From Hyphomicrobiales bacterium (lineage in GTDB: Bacteria > Pseudomonadota > Alphaproteobacteria > Rhizobiales > Beijerinckiaceae): a stretch of DNA of 64,000 nt. Of the stretch, positions 20,369 through 28,994 are shown piece after piece (the stretch's first letter is position 1; every line of letters starts with the position of its first letter). The notes below the pieces were generated by a model. It was not told the origin of the DNA and ran no database searches. It worked only from the letters and a program-made list of their open reading frames with translations. The position numbers and the translations under genes are program-made. Location of the stretch: NCBI GenBank assembly GCA_004144595.1, contig SEEM01000002.1, positions 1 to 64,000 on the forward strand, read 5' to 3'.

Positions 20369-21433
20369 ATGACCCCAGAGGCCCGCGCCGCCGACCTTCT
20401 CGCCTGGTACGACCGCCATCGCCGCGCGCTGCCCTGGCGCGCGAAGGCGGGCGAGCAGCCCGATCCCTATCGGGTCTGGGCCTCCGAGATCATGCTGCAG
20501 CAGACCACCGTCACGGCGGTGAAGCCCTATTACGAGCGCTTCATGGCCCGCTTTCCGACCGTCAGGGCCCTTGCCGAAGCTCCCTCGGAGGAGGTCATGC
20601 AGGCCTGGGCCGGGCTCGGCTACTATTCCCGCGCCCGCAATCTCCACGCCTGCGCCAAGGCCGTGATGGAGAACCATCGCGGCCGCTTCCCCGATACGGA
20701 AGATGGCCTGCGCGCCCTGCCGGGCATCGGCGCCTATACCGCCGGTGCCGTCGCGGCGATCGCCTTCGACCGGCCGGCTGCTGCGGTCGACGGCAATGTC
20801 GAGCGCGTCATGAGCCGGCTCTTCGCGATCGACGACGCATTGCCCGGCGCCCGCCCTCTGATTCGCGAGCGCGTGCTGGCGCTGCTGCCGCAGGACCGGT
20901 CGGGCGATTTTGCGCAAGCCCTGATGGATCTGGGCGCCACCATCTGCACGCCGCGCAATCCCGCCTGCGGCCTCTGCCCCTGGCGCGAGCCTTGCCGGGC
21001 CCGGATCGCTGGTACCCAGGAGAGCTTTCCACGCAAGGCGCCGAAGAAGGCCGGCGCGATGCGTTACGGGGCTGCCTTCGTGCTGACCCGGCAGGATGGC
21101 GCGATCCTGTTGCGCACCCGGCCGGCCAAAGGCCTGCTTGGCGGCATGGCCGAGGTGCCGACCAGCGAATGGCGCGCCGATTACGAAATCGACGGTGCCG
21201 CGCAGGACGCGCCATTGCCGCTGAGCTGGACCCAGCTTGCCGAGCCGGTGCGCCACGTCTTCACGCATTTTCCGCTGGAACTGACGGTGTTCACCGCCAG
21301 AGTGCCGGAGCCCACAAAGGCACCGGCCGGCATGCGCTTCACGCCGCTGGCTAACCTGTCCGCGGAACCGCTGCCGAGCCTGATGCTGAAGGTGGTCGAG
21401 CGCGCCGGACTCTATAGCTCGAAGACGCGATAG
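20369..21433 (+). CDS. mutY: A/G-specific adenine glycosylase MutY
   Basis: Removes adenine mispaired with 8-oxoguanine. The 354-residue protein shows the catalytic glutamate region SEIMLQQTTVTAV, the helix-hairpin-helix LPGIGAYTAGAVAAIAF with catalytic Asp in AAVDGNVERV, and an intact [4Fe-4S] motif CTPRNPACGLCPWREPC (C-X6-C-X2-C-X5-C). A C-terminal NUDIX-like domain begins near residue 230 (AAFVLTRQDGAILLRTRP). Its last 22 bases overlap the 3' end of the convergent gene on the minus strand. Confidence 0.96.
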   Translation: MTPEARAADLLAWYDRHRRALPWRAKAGEQPDPYRVWASEIMLQQTTVTAVKPYYERFMARFPTVRALAEAPSEEVMQAWAGLGYYSRARNLHACAKAVMENHRGRFPDTEDGLRALPGIGAYTAGAVAAIAFDRPAAAVDGNVERVMSRLFAIDDALPGARPLIRERVLALLPQDRSGDFAQALMDLGATICTPRNPACGLCPWREPCRARIAGTQESFPRKAPKKAGAMRYGAAFVLTRQDGAILLRTRPAKGLLGGMAEVPTSEWRADYEIDGAAQDAPLPLSWTQLAEPVRHVFTHFPLELTVFTARVPEPTKAPAGMRFTPLANLSAEPLPSLMLKVVERAGLYSSKTR

Positions 21434-22140
21434 GTCATCGTCGGCAGTTCGACGGACCATTTGAAATAGCCCTTCGAATAGATCTTGCCGCGGTTCGGCG
21501 GCCAGGGGTCGTGGATGCGCAGCGTCGTGCCGGTGCCGTCCGCATTACCGTCGCCGCGCATGCCGACGATGACGATCATATGGCCGGGGCTGCCGCGGCC
21601 AGCGGTGTATTCGTCGACGCGCCACAGCATGTCGAACATCAGCGGCCCGCGCGCCACCGCCTGCCTGAGCTGCTCGACCGACCAGGATTGCGGCGCGTTG
21701 CAGCGCAGCCCGTGAATGCGGCCATAGCGCTGGCCGGTGACGATCGCCTGGTCGCTTTCGGAGGAGTTCAGCAGACCTCCATCGGAGGCGATCATATCCG
21801 GCGGCGTCTTGGCGATGATGATCGGAACGGTCGATTTCTTCATCATCGCCGTCGAGGTCGCCCAACAGGTCGTGCTGGTCGGCTGAGCGATGAAGGGCAC
21901 CTTGTGCAGGATCGGCGCGAAGGCCTCGGTATCGTAGAGGCAGGCTTGGGTCGCAGGTCCCGCCTGGCCATCCTCGACCAGCCAGTTCTTGCGTTGGAAA
22001 GCCGCGACCGCATTGTGCGTGAAGGTGCCGAACTGGCCGTCCGGCACCAGCTTCGGCATCGGCTTGAGCTTGGCGTTCAGGGCTTCCTGAAGCGTCTTGA
22101 CCTCGGGCCCGCGGGAGCCGGTCTTGAGGATCGTCGCCAT
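21412..22140 (-). CDS. Peptidoglycan-binding, papain-like (C39/C70-type) cysteine peptidase
   Basis: A 242-residue protein in two parts. Residues 5-70 form a peptidoglycan-binding_1 domain (GSRGPEVKTLQEALNAKL, DGQFGTFTHNAVAAFQRKN). Residues 78-240 look like a papain-fold peptidase of the C39_2 or AvrRpt2 (C70) kind: STTCWATS with Cys92, GSPGHMIVIVG with His187 and RIHDPWPP with Asp211 as the likely triad. There is no signal peptide, so export would need another route, or the protein acts in the cytoplasm or is delivered as an effector. It is convergent with mutY and overlaps it by 22 bases. Substrate unknown. Confidence 0.72.
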   Translation of the reverse strand: MATILKTGSRGPEVKTLQEALNAKLKPMPKLVPDGQFGTFTHNAVAAFQRKNWLVEDGQAGPATQACLYDTEAFAPILHKVPFIAQPTSTTCWATSTAMMKKSTVPIIIAKTPPDMIASDGGLLNSSESDQAIVTGQRYGRIHGLRCNAPQSWSVEQLRQAVARGPLMFDMLWRVDEYTAGRGSPGHMIVIVGMRGDGNADGTGTTLRIHDPWPPNRGKIYSKGYFKWSVELPTMTYRVFEL

Positions 22141-22243
22141 GCTGCCACCCTCGCTGTCATGTTTTCAGCATGCGCGCGCCGGTGGCAGAGGCGCATCATC
22201 TAAACATATGACGGAAGGGCAGGGCGCGCGTGAGGCCGGCGTT

Positions 22244-23831
<1,588 letters not shown>

Positions 23832-24506
23832 CTACCGGAACCAGACGCCCTTCACCGGGGAGAAGGAGTAGCGGTGTTCGGCGCAGGGGCCGTGCGCGGC
23901 GATCGCCTGGCGGTGCTGCGGCGTCGCGTAGCCGACATGGCCGGAGAAGCCATAGGCGGGATAGCGCTTGCACAGCCGCGCCATCATCCGATCGCGCGTC
24001 ACCTTGGCGATGATGGATGCGGCCGCGATCGAGGCGATCTGCCCGTCGCCCTGGATGATCGCCTCGCAGGAGCAGGCGAATTGCGGCGGGTCGTTGCCGT
24101 CGACCAGCACGTGCAGCGGCGCCAGCGGGAGCGCAGCCACCGCCCGGCGCATCGCCAGCAGCGTGGCCTGCCTGATGTTGATCGCGTCGATTTCCACGGC
24201 CGTCACGCTGGCGACCGAAACGGCCAGCGCCCGCTCCATGATCTCGCCGAAGAGTTCCTCGCGGATCGCAGCCGGCATCTTCTTCGAATCGTCGAGACCA
24301 TGAGGCACCCGCTCGGGATCGAGAATCACGGCCGCGGCCACCACCGGACCGGCCAGTGGCCCGCGCCCGACCTCGTCGATGCCGGCCAGCGGCCAGCGAC
24401 CATTGGAGATGGCGAATGTCTCGCGGTTGAAATCGGCGGGCATGACGGGGTTATGCAGCAGGCCGGGGCGTTGGACCAGAGCGGCGGGAGCGCGCTCCAC
24501 TGCCAT
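23832..24506 (-). CDS. rnhB: Ribonuclease HII
   Basis: Cleaves RNA in RNA-DNA hybrids, including single ribonucleotides. Catalytic acidic residues are visible in LAGIDEVGRGPLAGPVVAAAV (Asp and Glu), LHVLVDGNDPP and IAKVTRDRMMARL, and the C-terminus has GYATPQHRQAIAAHGPCAEHR. The ATG at 24506 gives 224 residues; ATG 24443 would give 203 residues, nearer the E. coli size, and neither has a strong ribosome site. The frame stays open upstream through a palindromic repeat (24533-24699), which is not part of the gene. Confidence 0.94.
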   Translation of the reverse strand: MAVERAPAALVQRPGLLHNPVMPADFNRETFAISNGRWPLAGIDEVGRGPLAGPVVAAAVILDPERVPHGLDDSKKMPAAIREELFGEIMERALAVSVASVTAVEIDAINIRQATLLAMRRAVAALPLAPLHVLVDGNDPPQFACSCEAIIQGDGQIASIAAASIIAKVTRDRMMARLCKRYPAYGFSGHVGYATPQHRQAIAAHGPCAEHRYSFSPVKGVWFR

Positions 24507-24532
24507 GCTCTTACCCGACTCAATAGATGCGC

Positions 24533-24699
24533 GAACCGCGGGGAACCCTCTCCCGGAGGGAGAGGGCAGGGTGAGGGGTAGGCCGTTGGACGCTGTGGCT
24601 GTGCCCGACCGCTGCTGCGGGGAGGGGCCCGTAACTGGTCCAAGGGGCCGACACCTCACCCCTACCCCTCTTCTTTCAGGAGAGGGGTTCCCGCGGTTC
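24533..24699. repeat. Palindromic repeat, CCCTCTCC family, copy 1
   Basis: Element of about 165 bases with inverted ends (GAACCGCGGGGAACCC at the left, GGGTTCCCGCGGTTC at the right) and inner blocks AGAGGGCAGGGTGAGGGG and CACCTCACCCCTACCCCTC. Two relatives lie at 33835-33993 and 41249-41405. Sits between the radical SAM gene and rnhB. Confidence 0.85.
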
Positions 24700-24734
24700 T
24701 CAGCCATCTCGCCGTGCTGCCTGGCAGTCCTTCC

Positions 24735-25928
24735 TCAAAACAAACTCAACTGCGCCTTCTCTTTCTCGGGCTTGACGAAGAGATCCGTCCGCAGGCGCCG
24801 CCGCGTCGTGTTGAAGCCGATGCGCTCGGCCGCCATCTCGAAGCGCCTGCCGATCATCCAGGCATAGGGGCCGGAGCCCACCATGCGCTGTCCCCATTGC
24901 GAATCGTAGTCCTTGCCGCCGCGCGTCGAGCGGATCAGCGACATCACATGCCGGAGCTTGTCGGGATGATGCGTCAGCAGCCATTCCTGCACGATATCGC
25001 GCACTTCAAGCGGCAGCCTGAGCAGGACATAGCCGGCAGCCTCCGCGCCCGCGGCCTTCGCCGCGTCGAGAATGCGCTCGATCTCGTGCTCGTTGATCGC
25101 CGGGATGATCGGCGCGACCAGCACCGTGACCGGTATGCCCGCCTCGGACAATTTGCGGATCGTCTCCAGCCGCTTCGCCGGGGAGGCGGCGCGCGGCTCC
25201 ATGCCGCGCGCGGTCTTGGGGTCGAGCGTCGTCACCGAAAGCGCGACCTTGACCAGCCCCTTCTCCGCCATCGGGGCGAGGATATCGATGTCGCGCTGCA
25301 CCAGCGCCGATTTCGTGACGATGCCGACCGGATGGTTGAATTTCGCCAGCACCTCCAGGATCTGGCGCATGATCCGGAGCTTCTTCTCGATCGGCTGGTA
25401 GGCGTCGGTGTTGGTACCGATCGCAATCGTACGCGGCTGGTAGGAGGGCGAGGAGAGCTCCTTTTCCAGAAGCGCCGCCGCATCGGGTTTGGCCGTCAGC
25501 TTGCTCTCGAAATCGAGCCCCGGCGACAGGCCGAGATAGGCATGGCTCGGCCGGGCGAAGCAGTAGACACAGCCATGCTCGCAGCCGCGATAGGGGTTGA
25601 TCGAGCGATCGAATGAGATGTCGGGCGAGTCGTTGCGCGTGATGATGGTGCGCGCCTTCTCGTAGGCGATCTCGGTCGAGAACGGCGGCAGTTCCTCCAG
25701 CGAGCCCCAGCCATCATCCTCGGTGACGCGCTGCTCGGCCTCGTAGCGCCCCCCCGGGTTGATCGTGGCGCCGCGCCCGCGCCGCCTGTCGGGGTCGATA
25801 CGGTGACCGGCATAGGCCATCGGGTCGGCTGGGGCGACGACCGGCGCCGAGAGGCTCGGCTCCCTGTCGGCGCGTCGCAGGCGCTGCGCCGCCGGGAAGG
25901 GCCTTGAGGTAGGTCTGGCCTGGGGCAT
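24735..25928 (-). CDS. PA0069-family radical SAM protein (spore photoproduct lyase-like)
   Basis: Radical S-adenosylmethionine enzyme of the PA0069/Rv2578c group, distantly related to spore photoproduct lyase (SplB); the reaction is not established. The 397-residue protein has the cluster motif GCEHGCVYCFARPSHAY (CxxxCxxC) near residue 115, a YRGCEHG approach, IAIGTNTDAYQPIEK, VGIVTKSALVQRDID and a C-terminal domain with RMVGSGPYAWMIGRRFE. A weak purine stretch precedes the ATG at 25928. An SOS-type LexA box at 25985-25999 overlaps the likely promoter, which supports a DNA-damage role. Confidence 0.88.
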   Translation of the reverse strand: MPQARPTSRPFPAAQRLRRADREPSLSAPVVAPADPMAYAGHRIDPDRRRGRGATINPGGRYEAEQRVTEDDGWGSLEELPPFSTEIAYEKARTIITRNDSPDISFDRSINPYRGCEHGCVYCFARPSHAYLGLSPGLDFESKLTAKPDAAALLEKELSSPSYQPRTIAIGTNTDAYQPIEKKLRIMRQILEVLAKFNHPVGIVTKSALVQRDIDILAPMAEKGLVKVALSVTTLDPKTARGMEPRAASPAKRLETIRKLSEAGIPVTVLVAPIIPAINEHEIERILDAAKAAGAEAAGYVLLRLPLEVRDIVQEWLLTHHPDKLRHVMSLIRSTRGGKDYDSQWGQRMVGSGPYAWMIGRRFEMAAERIGFNTTRRRLRTDLFVKPEKEKAQLSLF

Positions 25929-25984
25929 GGCTTTCGTACCGGGTCCCGCGCCGGGAATCGGCGCCGTCTGGTCTCATATAGAGT

Positions 25985-25999
25985 GAACATACAGAGAAC
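25985..25999 (-). promoter_or_regulatory. Alphaproteobacterial LexA (SOS) box
   Basis: Minus-strand GTTC-N7-GTTC (plus strand GAAC, ATACAGA, GAAC), the direct-repeat operator of alphaproteobacterial LexA. A TATATG at 25974-25979 (minus) with TTGTTC about 15 bases upstream makes a promoter that the box overlaps, about 50 bases before the radical SAM start. The divergent gene at 26054 could also be affected. Confidence 0.75.
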
Positions 26000-26053
26000 A
26001 AAAGGCAAGCGGCGGGATTGTGGCATGTTGCAACGCGGCATAGGATTTTGCCT

Positions 26054-26539
26054 ATGCTCACAGCCGTGATCCGCAGCAATGGTTCCCAGCAGGCGCTCGC
26101 GGCGACGCTTGCCGTGCTGATCCCGGCCGTCGCTGAAGGTTTTCTGGGCCATGCGGTGCTCGTCGACACGCTTGGCGCGGCGGAAACGGAGCGCGCAGCG
26201 GATGCGACCGGCGCGCGTTATCTGCGGGCGACCCATGAGCGGGCCTGGCAGGACGCGGCCGCTAAGGCCCGAGGCGATCGGCTCGTCCTGTTCGACGCCG
26301 GCGATGTGCCACAGGGCCATTGGGTGCAGGCGGTGGAGCGCCATTTGCTCGTCGCTGCCGGCACCGCGGCCTTGATTCCGTTGCGTGGGGCCGCGGCCTC
26401 TCTGCGAGAACGATTCGCTTTCGCGATCGGAGGTCGCGAGCTCGCGGCAGGGCTGGTCATGCCCAGGGCGATGGCGCTGACCGGCCGTCTCGACCGGGCT
26501 CCGGTGCGTCTGCCGGTCTTGCGGGAACGAGCGGGCTAG
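26054..26539 (+). CDS. Small degenerate GT2-type glycosyltransferase-like protein
   Basis: A 161-residue protein resembling the N-terminal nucleotide-sugar fold of family 2 glycosyltransferases: MLTAVIRSNGSQQALAATLA opens like the GT2 beta1-alpha1 region, GHAVLVDTLG takes the place of the usual VVDGGS strand, and LVLFDAGDVPQGHW takes that of the DxD strand. The acidic motif is poorly kept, and the protein is about half the normal size. It may act without catalysis or as a membrane-associated helper. The ATG at 26054 is chosen over an upstream in-frame start at 26018 because it matches the GT2 opening. Divergent from the radical SAM gene across the LexA box. Confidence 0.6.
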   Translation: MLTAVIRSNGSQQALAATLAVLIPAVAEGFLGHAVLVDTLGAAETERAADATGARYLRATHERAWQDAAAKARGDRLVLFDAGDVPQGHWVQAVERHLLVAAGTAALIPLRGAAASLRERFAFAIGGRELAAGLVMPRAMALTGRLDRAPVRLPVLRERAG

Positions 26540-26613
26540 GCTGCTACGCGGGGCCGCGATCCCCGAATTCGCTATGCCGGCTACGCATGGCTGGACCCTT
26601 TTCAATCGGGAAC

Positions 26614-26642
26614 TTGTGCGTTGCAGCATAAGTTCATATGTA
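26614..26642 (+). promoter_or_regulatory. Candidate promoter of a small gene
   Basis: TTGTGC (26614-26619) and TATGTA (26637-26642) are separated by 17 bases. The -10 lies in AGTTCATATGTA, a 12-base string that recurs at 28929-28940 before the ETF-QO gene. Confidence 0.35.
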
Positions 26643-26688
26643 CACGGTTGCCTGAAGCACCTCCCTCAGACATCGAAAGGAGAGATCC

Positions 26689-26814
26689 ATGCTGGAACGG
26701 CACGATTCCTGTTCTGCGCTCGAAGCGGAGCGCGACGAGGACAAACGCGAGGAACAGCAGGAGGGCGAAGATACGTTCTCGCCTCGCGTTCACCAGGAAG
26801 GATTCTGGAGCTGA
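26689..26814 (+). CDS. Possible 41-residue acidic small protein
   Basis: An ATG frame of 41 codons with a textbook ribosome site (AAAGGAGAG, 4 bases before ATG). The product is very hydrophilic: residues 12-27 are almost all Glu, Asp, Arg, Lys and Gln (EAERDEDKREEQQEGE). No signal, membrane segment or known motif. It lies between a plausible promoter and a hairpin, so it forms a complete unit, but the length gives little statistical support. I do not recognise it. Confidence 0.35.
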   Translation: MLERHDSCSALEAERDEDKREEQQEGEDTFSPRVHQEGFWS

Positions 26815-26832
26815 CGGCTCCATGAAAACGAA

Positions 26833-26859
26833 GCGGAGGGCTGGATGAAAGCCCTCCGC
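26833..26859. terminator. Hairpin after the small gene
   Basis: GCGGAGGGCT and AGCCCTCCGC form a 10-bp stem. There is no T-run on the plus strand; on the minus strand TTCGTTTTC follows, so it may stop minus-strand transcripts better than plus-strand ones. Confidence 0.45.
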
Positions 26860-26970
26860 ACCAAATGATCGGGCCCGCTCTGTTTTGGGGCCTTGCCGGG
26901 ACCATCGTCGATGGCGATGGTTCACGCCGCGCAACCGATGGCGACGCCCTGATGCGCGCCGATCGCCCCG

Positions 26971-27867
26971 TTACACCTGATTCCGAAACGTGTCGCAGCT
27001 CTGCATCGAGCCGGACTGGAACCCGGTGGTGAACCATTTCATGCGCTGCGCCGACGAGCCATGGGTGAAGGAATCCGGCACAACCGTGCCTTGCGCCGCC
27101 TTTTGCAGCTTGTCGTCGCCGATGGCGGCTGCCGTGCGCATCGCCTGGTCGATATCGCCCTGGTCGATCCGGCCCATCGCCTGGACGTTGTGAGCCCAGA
27201 CCCCGGCGAAGCAGTCTGCCTGCAATTCGATCCGCACCGAGATCGCGTTCGCCTCACGCTCGGAGGAGCGTTCGCGCAGCTGGTTGGCCTTGGGCAGGAT
27301 GCCGATCAGGTTCTGGATGTGATGGCCGACCTCGTGGCCGATCACATAGGCATAGGCAAAGTCGCCGCCGCCGCCGAGCTTGCGCTGCATCTCCTGAAAG
27401 AAGGAGGTGTCGAGATAGACCTTCTTGTCGACCGGACAATAGAACGGCCCCATCGCCGATTGCGCGGTGCCGCAGCCCGAGCGGTCGACGCCGGAGAACA
27501 GCACGAGCCGGGGCGGCTGGTAGCGGGTATTGGCCTGCTGCGGCAGAAGCTTCGACCAGATGTCCTCGTTCTGCGCCAGAACGGCGGAGACGAAGCGGCC
27601 CATCTGGTCCTGCGGCGGGCCCGACGAGCGGCGCGTTTCCTGGGTCTGCTCGCGCCCCCCGATGCCGCCGATCAGTTCGGCGCCGCCGATGAGCAGGCGC
27701 GGGTCGATGCCGAGCGCCCAGCCGAGCAGGCCCAGCACGACCATCGTGCCGATGCCGACGCCGCCGCGCCCGCCGGGCAGGCCGGCGAAGCCGCCGCCAC
27801 CGCCACCGCCACCGCCACCGCGTCGGTCCTCGAGATTATCGGACTGGCGGTAATCTTCCCATTGCAT
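26971..27867 (-). CDS. ypfJ: YpfJ-type neutral zinc metallopeptidase
   Basis: Membrane-anchored zinc peptidase of the YpfJ family. The 298-residue product starts MQWEDYRQSDNLEDRRG, the family N-terminus, then a run of ten glycines encoded by a CCGCCA-like DNA repeat, then one membrane helix (GTMVVLGLLGWALGID). The catalytic motif HEVGHH is at residues 178-183, preceded by DFAYAYVIG and followed by ELQADCFAGVWAHN, which supplies the third zinc ligand. The two C-terminal Cys regions (CGTAQSAMGPFYCP, SCDTF) may form disulfides. Start at 27867; the frame extends upstream without support. Confidence 0.93.
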   Translation of the reverse strand: MQWEDYRQSDNLEDRRGGGGGGGGGGFAGLPGGRGGVGIGTMVVLGLLGWALGIDPRLLIGGAELIGGIGGREQTQETRRSSGPPQDQMGRFVSAVLAQNEDIWSKLLPQQANTRYQPPRLVLFSGVDRSGCGTAQSAMGPFYCPVDKKVYLDTSFFQEMQRKLGGGGDFAYAYVIGHEVGHHIQNLIGILPKANQLRERSSEREANAISVRIELQADCFAGVWAHNVQAMGRIDQGDIDQAMRTAAAIGDDKLQKAAQGTVVPDSFTHGSSAQRMKWFTTGFQSGSMQSCDTFRNQV

Positions 27868-27976
27868 GAAGGCATCCCCGGCGAAGCTCCCCCGCAATCT
27901 CGCCGGGAGATGCGGGGAACTCAAGTCGTCTTTACAGGCTGGTCCTGAACGCGGGGTGACTGCGGCGGTTCCCGGG

Positions 27977-28807
27977 TCAGACTTTGCCGTCGAGCGCCGC
28001 CTTCAGCGCCCGCAAATCCCGCCAGGCGAGCCGCTTCTGCATCGGCTGCCGCAACAGATAGGCTGGGTGCAGGGTCGCGATGGCCCGGATGCGCCGGCCC
28101 CCGGTGTCGTATTCCACCCATTTCCCGCGCGAGCGCAGGATACCGTTGAAGCCGAGCAGACCTTGCGCCGAAGGCCCGCCGACGCAGACCAGGATATCGG
28201 GATCGGCAAGCTCGATCTGGCGCTGGATGAACGGCAGGCAGATCGCGACCTCCTGCGGCGTCGGCGTGCGATTGCCCGGCGGTCGCCAGGGCAGCATGTT
28301 GGCGATATAGACGTCGTCCTTCCGACTGAGGCCGATCGCAGCCAGCATGCGGTCGAGCAATTGGCCGGAACGCCCGACGAAGGGCAGGCCCATCCGGTCC
28401 TCGTCGGCACCGGGCGCCTCGCCCACCATCATGACCCGGCCTTCGGGGTTGCCGTCGGCGAAGACCAGGTTTTTGGCGGTGGCCTTCAGCGCGCAGCCTT
28501 CGAAGCCGGCCAGCGCGGTCTTCAATTCGTCGAGCGTGCGCGCCTCGCGCGCCAGCGCCTTGGCGCTGACCGCCGCGTCGTCGGGAGCCGTCGCCGCCGC
28601 CGCAATCGGCCGTGTCGGCGCGGCTGGGCGGCCGGGCAACGGGCGCATGCGCGGCGGTCCGTCGCCGCGCTCGCCGACAGGCGCCGGATCGGCGAAATGA
28701 TTGCGCGGCGTCTCGTCGAGCGCCTCCGTCACGCCCATCTCGGCGTACCAGCTCAGCAACTCATAAGGATCGGGCGCGTCGGGGCCGACTGCATCGGACA
28801 GGCTCAT
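27977..28807 (-). CDS. Family 4 uracil-DNA glycosylase (iron-sulfur type)
   Basis: Removes uracil from DNA. The 276-residue protein has a variable N-terminal extension (residues 1-95, rich in Pro and Ala) and a family 4 catalytic domain: [20 protein letters not shown], then [17 protein letters not shown], then DILVCVGG and the His motif [12 protein letters not shown]. Cysteines at EGCALK, ICLPF and VCVGG are candidates for the [4Fe-4S] ligands. Such long N-terminal extensions are usual in rhizobial homologues. Divergent from the ETF-QO gene. Confidence 0.92.
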   Translation of the reverse strand: MSLSDAVGPDAPDPYELLSWYAEMGVTEALDETPRNHFADPAPVGERGDGPPRMRPLPGRPAAPTRPIAAAATAPDDAAVSAKALAREARTLDELKTALAGFEGCALKATAKNLVFADGNPEGRVMMVGEAPGADEDRMGLPFVGRSGQLLDRMLAAIGLSRKDDVYIANMLPWRPPGNRTPTPQEVAICLPFIQRQIELADPDILVCVGGPSAQGLLGFNGILRSRGKWVEYDTGGRRIRAIATLHPAYLLRQPMQKRLAWRDLRALKAALDGKV

Positions 28808-28994
28808 GCGCGCATCCTATACCCTGAACGCCCGCTTCGCGAGCCGACGCAGTTGCAAAATGGAACGCACGCTTGGATAGAGGGGTTCCAGACTGGACGA
28901 AGGCCGGCATTGAACGACCCGGCGAAATAGTTCATATGTAAACTATCGTGCGGTGCGGTGCGGTGCGGTGGCTGAGGCGGAGGTGGAGGGCAGG

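Larger units (their letters stand above)
26540..26970. other. Region between the glycosyltransferase-like gene and the zinc peptidase
   Basis: 430 bases without a conventional gene. It contains a candidate small gene unit: promoter 26614-26642, 41-codon frame 26689-26814 and hairpin 26833-26859. A second short hairpin (ACCATCG, ATGGTT) lies near 26901-26922. On the minus strand a 73-codon frame with one hydrophobic stretch spans 26602-26823 but has no ribosome site. Confidence 0.5.

Noticed and set aside
24507-24707. Upstream extension of rnhB
   Set aside because: It translates through the palindromic repeat at 24533-24699 and has no similarity to RNase HII.
26602-26823. Minus-strand 73-codon frame with a hydrophobic stretch (RIFALLLFLAFVLVALRFE)
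   Set aside because: No ribosome site and it begins right at a hairpin; the opposite strand has a better-supported small frame. Kept as a caution, since a one-helix membrane protein cannot be fully excluded.
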